Shown: positions 29,093-41,369 of the stretch, piece after piece
Layout of the letters: each line of letters begins with the position of its first letter
Position numbering within the stretch: position 1 is the stretch's first letter
Program-made: the position numbers and the translations under genes
Source: Yersinia aleksiciae
GTDB lineage: Bacteria > Pseudomonadota > Gammaproteobacteria > Enterobacterales > Enterobacteriaceae
Length of the DNA stretch: 64,000 nucleotides
Reading direction: 5' to 3'
Assembly: GCF_001047675.1 (NCBI RefSeq)
Contig: NZ_CP011975.1
Coordinates: 186,001-250,000 of the forward strand
Notes under the pieces: model-generated
The model's input: only the letters and a program-made list of their open reading frames with translations
What the model was told of the DNA's origin: nothing
Database searches by the model: none

Positions 29093-31792
29093 TTAGAACC
29101 ACTTACCGAAACGGCGAATGTAGAATTGTTTCATCAGTTGCGCAACAACACAGTAGCTGATCAGAGTCCCTGCTAGCCATGGGAAATATTCCCATGGTAG
29201 TGGTACTAAGCCGACCAAGGTTCCCAGCGGTGAAAACGGAATATAGATACCGATCGCCATGATTACCCCTGTCGTTAACAGCACTGGCAACGCCGCCGTA
29301 CTTTGAATAAACGGAATCTTCTGTGTGCGCAACATATGGACAACCAATGTTTGCGACAACAAACCTTCAATAAACCAGCCTGACTGGAACAAAGCCTGAT
29401 GCTCGACACTGTTTGCGGCAAAAACAAACCACATCAATGCAAAGGTTGTAATATCAAAAATGGATGAAGTTGGCCCAATCCACAGCATAAAGCGGCCGAT
29501 ATTTTTAGCATCCCACTTGCGCGGTTTACGTAAAAACTCTTTATCCATCTTATCCCATGGCAGTGAAAGCTGGGAAATGTCATACATCAGGTTTTGTAAC
29601 AGTAGGTGGATAGCTAGCATCGGTAAAAACGGAATAAATGCGCTGGCAACTAATACCGAGAATACATTACCGAAATTAGAACTGGCTGTCATATTCAGAT
29701 ACTTGATGATATTACCGAAGGTTTCACGCCCAATAATGACCCCCTCCTCAAGCACCATCAGATTCTTTTCCAACAAAATGATATCTGCTGACTCTTTGGC
29801 AATATCCGTGCCGGTATCAACCGAAATCCCCACATCAGCATCGCGCAACGCCGGAGCATCGTTGATGCCATCCCCCAGAAAACCCACAGTATGCCCATTA
29901 CTTTGCAGCATTTTCAGCACCCGCGATTTTTGTAACGGCGTCAGCTTGGTAAACACCGTGCGCAACTCCACTTCCCGCGCCAGCGTTTCATCGTCCATGG
30001 TTTCAATCTCACGACCACTCAGCGGCTCGCCCGGTTCCAGCCCCACGTCACGACAGATTTTTGCCGTAATAATTGGGTTATCGCCCGTTAACACTTTGAC
30101 GGCGACGCCGTTTTCACGCAACGCGGTGATCGCCGCCTCGGCGCTCTCTTTCGGTGGGTCGAGGAACGTCAGTAACCCTTGCACCACCAGATCACGTTCA
30201 TCAGCAATATTTAACGGCAACTCACTGGCTTGCGTCCCTAACTCACGGGTCGCCAGCAGCAACACACGAAAACCGTCTTCATTATATTGCGTGGCTAGTG
30301 CCAGTAATTCGGCGCGGCGGCACTCATCCAAGGGGAGGATTTCGTTCCCCTCGCGGACTTGGGTGCAGATGCTCAGCATCTCCTCCACCGCACCTTTACA
30401 GATTAAGCGCTGATGTTGCTGCTCATCTTTTACCACGATCGACAAACGACGGCGGATGAAATCAAAGGGCAGCTCATCCACTTTATTAAAACCACGCAGC
30501 GCATCTATCTCGGGTTTGCCTCGGCTAAACTTGATGACCGCTTGATCCATCAGATTGCGCATGCCGCTTTGGTGGAAACTGTTGAGCCACGCCAGTTGCA
30601 ACACTTTCTGGTCATTACTGCCACTGGCATCTAAATGGTGCTCAAGAATGATACGATCTTGCGTTAACGTGCCGGTTTTATCCGTGCACAACACATCCAT
30701 GGCACCAAAGTTTTGTATTGCGTTCAATCGCTTAACCACAACTTTACGCCGTGACATTGCAATTGCGCCTTTCGCCAGGTTAGAGCTGACAATCATCGGC
30801 AACATTTCTGGGGTCAACCCCACCGCAACCGCCAATGCAAAGAGTGCTGCCTCGGTCCAATCCCCTTTGGTAAAGCCATTAATCAGCAATACAATTGGGA
30901 CCATTACCAACATAAAGCGGATCAATAACCAACTGACACTGTTAACCCCGCGATCAAAAGCCGTTTGCGCACGATTACCCACAATCGACTTAGCAAGCGA
31001 CCCGAAATAAGTATGCCCGCCAGTAGCAACCACCACTGCCATTGCCGTTCCACTGGCAACGTTAGTTCCCATCAGACAGATATTGGACAATTCAAGAAGT
31101 TCGCTCTCACTACTGGCATCTGCATCGACTGATTTTGAACTGATGGCCGCCATGGCATCGTACTTTTCGATAGGTATGGCTTCGCCTGTCAGAATCGCCT
31201 GACTAATAAATAGATCTCTGGATTTAATCAGCCGTAAATCAGCGGGGATCATATCTCCGGCTGACAATAGAATAATATCGCCCGGTACCAATTGCTTAAT
31301 CGCAATTTCCTGTTTTGCTGGCTGAGCACTATGACTACTCCGGCGCAACACCGTTGCGGTGGTGCGCACCATTGATTTCAGTGCTTCTGCGGCTTTATTA
31401 GTCCGGAACTCCTGCCAGAAACGTAATAATCCACTGATCAATACCATGGTGACAATAATAGTGACGCCTACCAGATCGGTTTCCTCGCCCTTTTGCAATG
31501 GCAACCAATAGTCGGTAAAGAAACTAATGGTCGCCAAAACCATCAACACAAAAATAAACGGGTTATTAAATGCAGACAGTAATTGGGTCAAAGCGGGTGG
31601 CGCTTTTTCATGTGCAACTTGATTGATACCGTATAATTCTAACCGCTCTTTAGCATCTTCTTCAGTCAGGCCATTTAGATTGGCATTTAACTTGGATAAT
31701 GTTTGATCCAAGCTATTCTTAGCCTCTAATGCAATAGTAAAAGGTTTTTTATTATTGCTGCGGCCGGTAGCTGTCTTTTTAAATTTGGTCAT
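29093..31792 (-). CDS. mgtB: Magnesium-importing P-type ATPase MgtB/MgtA family
   Basis: An 899-residue type III P-type ATPase that imports Mg2+ across the inner membrane. The phosphorylated Asp371 lies in CTDKTGT, with TGEAIP in the actuator loop, LTGDN, and GDGINDAPAL in the hinge. About ten membrane helices are expected, including FALAVAVGLTPEMLPMIV. Close similarity to Salmonella MgtB plus an upstream mgtC indicates mgtCB. The start ATG has AAAAGAGAAG upstream. No MgtR-like peptide was seen after the stop. Confidence 0.93.
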   Translation of the reverse strand: MTKFKKTATGRSNNKKPFTIALEAKNSLDQTLSKLNANLNGLTEEDAKERLELYGINQVAHEKAPPALTQLLSAFNNPFIFVLMVLATISFFTDYWLPLQKGEETDLVGVTIIVTMVLISGLLRFWQEFRTNKAAEALKSMVRTTATVLRRSSHSAQPAKQEIAIKQLVPGDIILLSAGDMIPADLRLIKSRDLFISQAILTGEAIPIEKYDAMAAISSKSVDADASSESELLELSNICLMGTNVASGTAMAVVVATGGHTYFGSLAKSIVGNRAQTAFDRGVNSVSWLLIRFMLVMVPIVLLINGFTKGDWTEAALFALAVAVGLTPEMLPMIVSSNLAKGAIAMSRRKVVVKRLNAIQNFGAMDVLCTDKTGTLTQDRIILEHHLDASGSNDQKVLQLAWLNSFHQSGMRNLMDQAVIKFSRGKPEIDALRGFNKVDELPFDFIRRRLSIVVKDEQQHQRLICKGAVEEMLSICTQVREGNEILPLDECRRAELLALATQYNEDGFRVLLLATRELGTQASELPLNIADERDLVVQGLLTFLDPPKESAEAAITALRENGVAVKVLTGDNPIITAKICRDVGLEPGEPLSGREIETMDDETLAREVELRTVFTKLTPLQKSRVLKMLQSNGHTVGFLGDGINDAPALRDADVGISVDTGTDIAKESADIILLEKNLMVLEEGVIIGRETFGNIIKYLNMTASSNFGNVFSVLVASAFIPFLPMLAIHLLLQNLMYDISQLSLPWDKMDKEFLRKPRKWDAKNIGRFMLWIGPTSSIFDITTFALMWFVFAANSVEHQALFQSGWFIEGLLSQTLVVHMLRTQKIPFIQSTAALPVLLTTGVIMAIGIYIPFSPLGTLVGLVPLPWEYFPWLAGTLISYCVVAQLMKQFYIRRFGKWF

Positions 31793-32015
31793 AACGCTTC
31801 TCTTTTAATTCTAAACGCACAGGGCTTACCCACTCAAATACTGAGATAAAGTTTGGATGGTTTGTGCTGAACTATTATTGCGCTGCCAATTTATATTTAA
31901 TTAGCAGCAGCTAATTAAGTTAACTCCGGGGTGATCGTCCATAACAACTCCTTACTACCACATGGGTCAGTGCTATTTATTATTGATTGAAATAGAGATT
32001 AATTTATTTTATTAA

Positions 32016-32726
32016 TTATGCCGGTAATTCAGATGCAATACGCCAATGAATAGAGCTAACGCTGCGTTCCAGACTGACACGGCAAACAATACCCTCAATT
32101 TCTTTTTGTGCTGCGGGTGTTGCTACTATCTCTGCACAAACTTCCAATTGACCAGGTTTAGCAATATCGGCACTACAGAGTGACTGTAACCGTAATGCCA
32201 CACCATTTAACGCCTGTAAAATCAATGTACGGACCAATATCTCATCCGCTGTCCCGCAGGTGACCTGGATCCGGTAGCGTACTTCTAAATCTACGGCTTG
32301 TTGCTGGGGCTGCAAGTTAATACGATGTGCAGCTTCCCGCAGCAATATATTGGCGCACAGAATAACCGCAGTCGCCGCCACTGCATTCCAATACAATCCC
32401 AGACCACAAAGCACACCAATACCCGCTGAACACCAAAGTGTTGCTGCGGTATTCAATCCTCGGATATTCATGCCTTCGCGCATAATGACGCCCGCCCCAA
32501 GGAATCCAATTCCGGAAACAACTTGAGCGGCAATACGCCCAGGACTGTCCGGTGAGGTGGCATAAGAACTCAGTATAAATACTGCAGCACCGGTGGCGAC
32601 CAATGCATTGGTACGTAAACCCGCCATACGTTGACGCCATTGCCTTTCAGCACCAATTAACGCGCCGAGGCACATTGCCAATAATAAATTTACGACAAAA
32701 GGAGTTATTGCCATGATTCTCTCCAT
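32016..32726 (-). CDS. mgtC: MgtC-family virulence and magnesium-stress protein
   Basis: MgtC is an inner-membrane protein needed for survival in macrophages and growth at low Mg2+; in Salmonella it inhibits the F1Fo ATP synthase. The 236-residue product has the membrane domain with LGALIGAERQWRQRMAGLRTNALVATGAAVFIL and VVSGIGFLGAGVIMREGMNIRGLNTAATLWCSAGIGVL, nearly identical to Salmonella MgtC. A C-terminal ACT-like cytoplasmic domain of about 90 residues follows. It lies 223 bases upstream of mgtB. An about 380-base leader with a PhoP box precedes it. Confidence 0.95.
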   Translation of the reverse strand: MERIMAITPFVVNLLLAMCLGALIGAERQWRQRMAGLRTNALVATGAAVFILSSYATSPDSPGRIAAQVVSGIGFLGAGVIMREGMNIRGLNTAATLWCSAGIGVLCGLGLYWNAVAATAVILCANILLREAAHRINLQPQQQAVDLEVRYRIQVTCGTADEILVRTLILQALNGVALRLQSLCSADIAKPGQLEVCAEIVATPAAQKEIEGIVCRVSLERSVSSIHWRIASELPA

Positions 32727-32804
32727 GATCTAATCATTGGTAGAATAATCATGTGCTATTTAGCACACAGGTAATTGTGCTGAGAGAGATACCTAAGGTA
32801 TTAC

Positions 32805-32861
32805 TCAGCAAGAACCCATGTCTACGCCGGGAGGAAATAGTGCGTGGCTGTTAAATTTCAT
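32805..32861 (-). CDS. Candidate mgtC leader peptide 2 (18 residues, Pro-Pro)
   Basis: A short ORF in the mgtC leader would encode MKFNSHALFPPGVDMGSC. It contains consecutive proline codons. In Salmonella a proline-containing leader ORF (mgtP) senses charged tRNA-Pro and controls mgtC transcription. Here the ribosome binding site is weak, so the call rests on position and the Pro-Pro pair. Confidence 0.35.
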   Translation of the reverse strand: MKFNSHALFPPGVDMGSC

Positions 32862-32883
32862 AATAAAAACCCAAATTAATACC

Positions 32884-32903
32884 CTCGATAATTTCTTATC
32901 GAG
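32884..32903 (-). promoter_or_regulatory. Leader hairpin between the two mgtC leader ORFs
   Basis: CTCGATAA and TTATCGAG form a perfect 8-base stem with a 4-base loop in the mgtC 5' leader. It may belong to an attenuation structure. Alternative folds were not computed. Confidence 0.4.
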
Positions 32904-32995
32904 TTAAAACATTATTGGGGTTGCACAGCTCAGGAAATAGAGAGAGGGTGCTGCCCGCCATTTTTCGGCAAGCAACAAATCAGTAGGGAGATGAG

Positions 32996-33037
32996 TTAGC
33001 TTGCCTTGCTTATTTGACTACTACTTTGCGTATCCAT
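32996..33037 (-). CDS. Candidate mgtC leader peptide 1 (13 residues)
   Basis: This short ORF encodes MDTQSSSQISKAS. A GGAGAAAC ribosome binding site lies upstream, and the ORF starts about 65 bases downstream of the PhoP box. Position corresponds to the first leader ORF (mgtM) of Salmonella mgtC, although the sequence was not compared. Confidence 0.4.
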   Translation of the reverse strand: MDTQSSSQISKAS

Positions 33038-33103
33038 TAGTTTCTCCATCTGATTTTTTCAAGAGTATAGTTGCGAGTGATTATTATGTAAAGCTTATAT
33101 TCC

Positions 33104-33120
33104 TAAACAAACCCTAAACC
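33104..33120 (-). promoter_or_regulatory. PhoP box of the mgtCB promoter
   Basis: On the minus strand GGTTTA, five bases, TGTTTA forms an exact (G/T)GTTTA-N5-(G/T)GTTTA PhoP box. AT-rich candidate -10 sequences lie within about 20 bases downstream. This predicts induction by PhoPQ at low Mg2+. Confidence 0.85.
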
Positions 33121-33367
33121 AAACCAAGTGAATTAAATAATAAAGATTAATATTTTTAATATTGGTAACTAATTAATTTCTTTGAATGAGTGGATATTAT
33201 CCTCACGGATCTCATCACGGGAAAAGATGACTCCCGAGTAACCTCAATCCCCCGCCATTCTCCGACTGCGCTTTGGTTCCGAAAATCGACTATCAAGTCA
33301 TTGACTCAATTACAGAAATGTAAGGAATCTTTAATCTAAATTGCGATCGTGATCTCATTTATAGCCC

Positions 33368-33394
33368 TAACGATTTTAGGGCCGTTGCCGATAG
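33368..33394 (+). promoter_or_regulatory. Sigma-28 promoter of the third chemoreceptor gene
   Basis: TAAC (33368-33371) and GCCGATAG (33387-33394) are separated by 15 bases, one mismatch from consensus in each element. It is about 170 bases upstream of the receptor start and in the same orientation. Confidence 0.7.
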
Positions 33395-33565
33395 GTTCTT
33401 AAAGGATAGTTTGGATTATTTTAAATATAGGGGTGGATGAATTTTAAGTAGCGATGCCTGCGCCCAAAGTGATCGAAGTGACAGCGAACCAAGCTGCCAC
33501 TTCAAGTCAGCAGGGTATGGCAGGCAAGGACCTTTCCTCGAGCGACTATAGAAACGGAACTGACA

Positions 33566-35305
33566 ATGAAACGTGGAAGTACGCATCAGCCATTGGAACG
33601 AAAAATAACGCCAGAACTGGATACAAAGACAAAAGTATTGTTTGTTAATAACATGCGTCTGGTCACTTTGTTTATCGCCATCTTGGCAGGGATACTGCTG
33701 TTATTTGCAGCGGCAATTGGAACATCCGGCTACTTTTTAAAGCAGAGTAATCAATCACTTGAAGAAGCAACCCAAGAGCTGGATATCCGACTGGGCCTGT
33801 CTAATAGCTCTAATTACCTGCGCACTGCACGCCTTATTCTTATTCAGGCAGCATCATCGGCACGTATCGGTGATACCGAGGGTTACCAGCAGGGTTTGAA
33901 AAGTGCTGAAGGCTGGATTGCTCAGTCACAGCAAATGTTTGACCTCTACTATAACCGCCCGATTAAATCTGAAACTGACACCGCTCTGGATGGACCGCTG
34001 AAAAAAGCCTATGAACAGTATCGCGACGACGGGATGAAACTCATGCTCGACGCGACCAAAGAGGGACATTTTGAAGAAGTTATCTCCCTTGAAGCTGAAA
34101 AACTCAATCAGTTGGACAGTGCTTACAATGAGCCACTGCTAAAAGCGGTTAAATATCGTACAGAACGGGCGACCCAAATTAATCAGACCGCCCAGCAAGA
34201 AGCGCGCCTCGGTTACCTACTGATGGGGGGGGCCTTTATCCTGGCGATCTTATTAACGTTGATCGCTTTTTTAGTGATCAGCAGGGTCATCATCAAGCCG
34301 ATTAACTGGCTGGTAGAACGCATTCAGCGCATTGCTCAAGGTGATCTGACGCAAACGCCCGTTGCCTTTGGCCGCAATGAGATCGGTGTATTGGGCAACA
34401 ATATTCAGCAAATGCAGGATTCATTATCCACTACGGTCGAAGCTGTTCGCAGCAGTGCTGAATCTATTTACCAAGGCTCCAGCGAAATCGCACTGGGCAA
34501 TACCGATCTCTCGGCACGCACTGAGCAGCAAGCCGCCTCACTTGAACAGACTGCCGCCAGCATGGAGCAACTCACCGCAACAGTGAAACAAAACGCAGAA
34601 AATGCACACCATGCTAGCCAACTGGCTGCGAATGCCTCGGCTAAAGCGGCCCAAGGTGGGGATATCGTTGATGATGTCGTCAGCACAATGGATAAAATAT
34701 CCCTCAGCTCAATGAAAATTGCTGAAATTACCAATGTCATTAATAGTATCGCTTTCCAAACCAATATTCTGGCACTGAATGCTGCCGTAGAAGCCGCTCG
34801 CGCTGGTGAACAAGGCCGTGGTTTTGCCGTGGTCGCCAGCGAAGTGCGCAATCTGGCACAACGCAGTGCAGATGCCGCTAAAGAGATAGAGTTATTGATT
34901 GAGGCATCTGTTGACTTGATTGGTGATGGCTCAATTCTGGTGTCTGATGCCGGTAAAACAATGAGCGAGATTGTAACAGCCGTCACTCATGTCACTGATA
35001 TTATGGGTGAAATAGCTTCTGCCTCTGATGAGCAAAGTCGTGGTATTAGCCAAGTTGCGCAAGCTGTTTCGGAAATGGATAACGTGACGCAACAAAACGC
35101 CTCTTTAGTGCAGGAAGCTTCCGCTGCGGCAGCATCTCTGGAACAACAAGCTGAAGTACTGACGCAAGCTGTTGCGGTGTTCCATCTAAATGGCCATAAA
35201 CCTGCCTCTAAGATTAAAACATCAATACCTGCGCCAACAGGTCAAAACAGCAAGGGTGTGAATAAGAAGTCAGGTGATGACTCGCTAAATTGGGAAACCT
35301 TCTGA
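33566..35305 (+). CDS. Methyl-accepting chemotaxis protein with NWETF tail
   Basis: A 579-residue receptor with an N-terminal membrane helix ([21 protein letters not shown]) after a basic extension of about 30 residues. It then has a periplasmic helical ligand domain (about residues 55-215), a second membrane helix, a HAMP domain ([20 protein letters not shown]) and the conserved signalling domain. It ends LNWETF, the CheR/CheB docking peptide. The start is uncertain: a Met at 33653 directly before the hydrophobic helix would give about 550 residues. A sigma-28 promoter lies upstream and a terminator downstream, so it is a single-gene late flagellar unit away from the che cluster. Confidence 0.93.
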   Translation: MKRGSTHQPLERKITPELDTKTKVLFVNNMRLVTLFIAILAGILLLFAAAIGTSGYFLKQSNQSLEEATQELDIRLGLSNSSNYLRTARLILIQAASSARIGDTEGYQQGLKSAEGWIAQSQQMFDLYYNRPIKSETDTALDGPLKKAYEQYRDDGMKLMLDATKEGHFEEVISLEAEKLNQLDSAYNEPLLKAVKYRTERATQINQTAQQEARLGYLLMGGAFILAILLTLIAFLVISRVIIKPINWLVERIQRIAQGDLTQTPVAFGRNEIGVLGNNIQQMQDSLSTTVEAVRSSAESIYQGSSEIALGNTDLSARTEQQAASLEQTAASMEQLTATVKQNAENAHHASQLAANASAKAAQGGDIVDDVVSTMDKISLSSMKIAEITNVINSIAFQTNILALNAAVEAARAGEQGRGFAVVASEVRNLAQRSADAAKEIELLIEASVDLIGDGSILVSDAGKTMSEIVTAVTHVTDIMGEIASASDEQSRGISQVAQAVSEMDNVTQQNASLVQEASAAAASLEQQAEVLTQAVAVFHLNGHKPASKIKTSIPAPTGQNSKGVNKKSGDDSLNWETF

Positions 35306-35356
35306 GTTATTAGCCACTAAAATTCAGCCAAGCTAAGAGTGATAACAGTAAATAGC

Positions 35357-35396
35357 AAAACCGGAGGCAAGGCAGACACCTTCCTCCGGTTTTTTA
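35357..35396 (+). terminator. Terminator of the chemoreceptor gene
   Basis: AAAACCGGAGG and CCTCCGGTTTT pair, with AAGG/CCTT extending the stem after a one-base bulge, followed by a T run. It is 52 bases after the stop. Confidence 0.9.
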
Positions 35397-35424
35397 TTGT
35401 AAAGCGCTAATACAACACCCGATG

Positions 35425-35616
35425 CTACTTGTGCAACGGCTCAACAAAAGTGCCATCATGGCTATCAATTTCATTAAAGAACCAGACACCTGCTGGATAA
35501 TCTTCCAGTGCAACCAGGTACATGACGCCCTCACTAAACTGCTCTACCTCTAAAACAACCCCTTCACGTCGTGGGCCGCCATCGGTTTTTACTGTCACCC
35601 GATCATTCACTTTCAT
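35425..35616 (-). CDS. dsrB: DsrB family protein
   Basis: A 63-residue cytoplasmic protein beginning [21 protein letters not shown] and containing [17 protein letters not shown], closely matching E. coli DsrB (62 residues). DsrB has no established function; in E. coli its gene is sigma-S dependent and next to the sRNA gene dsrA. The ATG at 35616 has AAGG upstream and matches the family start; upstream in-frame codons are probably untranslated. Confidence 0.92.
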   Translation of the reverse strand: MKVNDRVTVKTDGGPRREGVVLEVEQFSEGVMYLVALEDYPAGVWFFNEIDSHDGTFVEPLHK

Positions 35617-35916
35617 GATATTACCTTCGATTAAATCAATGCCACTAGTGTATACCCAAGTCATTGGAGTTGCAGCTAGCCCCCCTGCGACTTTAAGTAT
35701 AAAGGGTATAGTACAGAATCAAATGAGAATGATAAGGCTTACGAACAGGGAACGGTATGCTTTTGGTGAATTTATTTAAGGCGAGAGAGGCAGTTGTTCG
35801 TATAACAAGTAGACTTGAGTCAGTCAGTGGAACTAAAAGAACGACTAGCTCGTTCGGAGGGGTTTTTACATCAAAAATTTACTGTGTACAGTCGATTTTA
35901 CTTTACGCGAGATAAT

Positions 35917-35942
35917 AAAAAACCCGCCTTAGCGGGTTTTTT
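35917..35942. terminator. Terminator of the cold-shock gene
   Basis: AAAAAACCCGC and GCGGGTTTTTT form a perfect 11-base stem with a 4-base loop. Its A and T flanks let it work in both directions. It is 21 bases after the csp stop. Confidence 0.93.
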
Positions 35943-35962
35943 GATAATCAGCCAAAGGCCAA

Positions 35963-36175
35963 TTAGATTGCAGTTACGTTTGCTGCAGACGGACCTTTAG
36001 CACCGTTCTCGATAGAGAACTGTACATTCTGGCCTTCAGCCAGGGTCTTGAAGCCTTGATCTTGGATTGCAGAGAAGTGAACGAACACGTCTTTGCTGCC
36101 ATCAGCTGGAGTGATGAAACCGAAGCCTTTAGACTCGTTGAACCACTTTACTTGACCTTTCATCATGTTAGACAT
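35963..36175 (-). CDS. cspE: Cold-shock-family RNA-binding protein, CspC/CspE type
   Basis: A 70-residue single cold-shock domain protein that binds single-stranded nucleic acid and acts as an RNA chaperone or antiterminator. RNP1 (KGFGFI) and RNP2 (VFVHF) are intact. The sequence mixes CspE features ([12 protein letters not shown]) with CspC ones ([17 protein letters not shown]), so the choice of symbol is uncertain. A clear ribosome binding site (AAAGGAAA) precedes the ATG, and a strong terminator follows. Confidence 0.9.
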   Translation of the reverse strand: MSNMMKGQVKWFNESKGFGFITPADGSKDVFVHFSAIQDQGFKTLAEGQNVQFSIENGAKGPSAANVTAI

Positions 36176-36655
36176 GTTTATTTCCTTTATTAAAAAATTT
36201 TGCCACCATGGGCGTGTTATAGCCGGTTATCAGTCGTTACTTATGGAGGCACTATGAAGGAAATTCGTCAGTGAAGAGCTATCAACGATAACGCTTTAAA
36301 TATGAACCACTTTACTCAAGATGTCGTGCATAAATAGGTCTGTACCACAGGCCGAGACGCATTAACTCATGACCGGCTTTTAATAGCAACTCTTTTTGGC
36401 AAGCAAACACAAGATTCTTGATCAGCTGCCTAAAATAGAGCCAAAAAAGCCATTTATTATACTCTTGATGCTCTTTTTTACACGGAATAATCGCCAAATT
36501 AATTCCCCCCTGAATCAAGGTGCACTGGTGCATTTAGGAAAAATAATATCAAAATGCGCTAAATGGTCTGCTTTTCATCACGTTTATCCGTCAGCGCTAA
36601 AAGTTTATCTTAATATTTTGCTAGAATAAGCAGCCACCTACCCCGAGAGAGAGAC
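36176..36655. promoter_or_regulatory. csp leader and csp-lacI intergenic region
   Basis: These 480 bases separate the divergent csp and lacI genes. They should hold the csp promoter and leader and the lacI promoter. A 73-codon minus-strand ORF (36312-36533) has no good start signal or recognisable product. No other feature was identified. Confidence 0.5.
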
Positions 36656-37681
36656 ATGAGGCCTAAATCTGTCACTTTAGATGATGTTGCACGCCAAGCT
36701 GGTGTTTCCTATCAAACCGTATCACGTGTTTTAAATCAGGCGGCTCATGTCTCACCCAAAACCCGCAGTAAGGTTGAACAGGCCATGACTGACCTGAACT
36801 ATGTTCCTAACCGGGTGGCGCAGCAATTGGCAGGCAAGCATAGTCTGACCCTAGGGCTAGCAACCACGGACCTCTCTCTACATGCCCCCTCGCAAATCGC
36901 AGCAGCAATAAAAAGCAAAGCCCGTGAGTTGGGGTACTCAATCGTCATTGCCATGGTAGATGACCACAGTGACCATGCCTGTCAGCAGGCCATAAATGAG
37001 CTATTAGCTCAGCGAGTTGATGCCATTTTAGTGAATGTTCCTCTGAAACCAACGCGCAGTCAGAAGGTTGTCCAGCAATGTGCTGGAACTCCGGTATTGT
37101 TTCTGGACGTGGACCCCCAATCTGCCACTTTCAGTGTTTTGTTTGATCCCAAAGTCGGTGCCATTCAGGGGGCAGAACATCTCATTGCCCTAGGTCACCA
37201 ACAAATAGCACTGATCTGTGGGCCGAAAGATGCCATTTCAGCTCAATTGCGCCATCAGGGCTGGCTACAGGCCCTGAGCAGTGCTTCATTAGCACCGCAG
37301 GCGGTCTATCACGGGGAGTGGGACGCGCGAAGTGGTTATCAGGCAACGCAGAAACTCATTACCAGCCACATCCCATTTAGTGCCATTTTAGTGGCTAACG
37401 ATCAAATGGCGCTTGGCGTGTTACGTGCACTGCATGAGCATAATGTCGATGTGCCTGGTCAGGTCTCCGTTATTGGTTACGATGACACCGCAGACAGCGC
37501 CTATTTCCAGCCGCCACTGACCACCATTAGGCAAAATTTCAAACTTTTGGGTGAAGAGAGCGTCTCCCGCCTGATAGTCCGGTTGCACCATATCATCGAG
37601 CCCCCTTCTGAAACTTTATTATTAGCCACCAAGCTCACGATACGTCAGACAACCGCGCCATTTACGACTAAAAACGAATAA
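36656..37681 (+). CDS. lacI: Lac repressor LacI (short, lacking the tetramerisation tail)
   Basis: The 341-residue protein has an N-terminal helix-turn-helix (VTLDDVARQAGVSYQTVSRVLNQAAHVS), nearly that of E. coli LacI including YQTVSR of the recognition helix. The hinge (NRVAQQLAGK) and periplasmic-binding-like sugar domain (DQMALG, GYDDTADS, PPLTTIRQ) follow. E. coli LacI is 360 residues; this one ends where its C-terminal leucine-heptad tetramerisation helix would begin, so it is probably dimeric. It lies 148 bases upstream of lacZ in the same direction, with a lac operator between. Confidence 0.93.
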   Translation: MRPKSVTLDDVARQAGVSYQTVSRVLNQAAHVSPKTRSKVEQAMTDLNYVPNRVAQQLAGKHSLTLGLATTDLSLHAPSQIAAAIKSKARELGYSIVIAMVDDHSDHACQQAINELLAQRVDAILVNVPLKPTRSQKVVQQCAGTPVLFLDVDPQSATFSVLFDPKVGAIQGAEHLIALGHQQIALICGPKDAISAQLRHQGWLQALSSASLAPQAVYHGEWDARSGYQATQKLITSHIPFSAILVANDQMALGVLRALHEHNVDVPGQVSVIGYDDTADSAYFQPPLTTIRQNFKLLGEESVSRLIVRLHHIIEPPSETLLLATKLTIRQTTAPFTTKNE

Positions 37682-37755
37682 ATGCGATCACTCTCGACTA
37701 TTTAACCAACAGCTATTTACTTTATCTGCCACTGAATTCATCTTGTTGGCATCGC

Positions 37756-37776
37756 AATTGTGAGCGCATAACATTC
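37756..37776. promoter_or_regulatory. lac operator
   Basis: AATTGTGAGCGCATAAC is nearly identical to E. coli O1 (AATTGTGAGCGGATAAC). It lies 54 bases upstream of the lacZ start. A TTTACT at 37716-37721 may be the promoter -35. Repression by the upstream LacI is predicted. No second copy was noticed in lacI or lacZ. Confidence 0.9.
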
Positions 37777-37790
37777 TTTTTTATCGCTGA

Positions 37791-40976
<3,186 letters not shown>

Positions 40977-41369
40977 ATTTGTGGGGGTAAGTTTAGACTT
41001 GTGGAGCAAAGAGCCATTGAGCCTGTAACGATATTAGTGCGCAGTTTCAGATTTATACCTATATCGACACTGGCGTAACACTCATACAATCAAAGCGTTC
41101 AAACATCTCTTAGTCTTGATTTTTACAATGCCTTGTTTGTCGCCATGCAAGTCTGTCCATACATGTACGACTCCTTTGTAAATTTATGCGCCCACCCTAT
41201 TGGGCGCTTTTTTTTGATTTTTTAGCGACTACGATGCCGCCAACCTCCTGACTCAGGTCATTACTTCAGCACATTCTCGCCATGAATTATTTCGATTACA
41301 GCGCTAAGATACTCACTCAATCACTGTTATAGCATTTGACCTAGCACCTTCATGCGACAGAGGAATTCT
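40977..41369. other. lacZ-oxidoreductase intergenic region
   Basis: About 390 bases without a gene. The only structure seen is a strong terminator hairpin at 41188-41215, which lies more than 200 bases beyond the lacZ stop. No ORF of note is present. Confidence 0.5.
41188..41215 (+). terminator. Strong terminator far downstream of lacZ
   Basis: GCGCCCA and TGGGCGC pair around a 6-base loop, followed by eight T residues. It is 211 bases past the lacZ stop, so it ends either a long lacZ 3' UTR or an independent small RNA. Confidence 0.8.

Noticed and set aside
33454..33648. 64-codon plus-strand ORF before the third chemoreceptor
   Set aside because: It overlaps the receptor start in another frame and has no start signal or recognisable product.
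36312..36533. 73-codon minus-strand ORF between csp and lacI
   Set aside because: No convincing ribosome binding site or family, and it lies in the expected csp promoter and leader region.
37681..37700. CRP site upstream of lacZ
   Set aside because: Only a GATCAC half site is visible; the other half does not fit.
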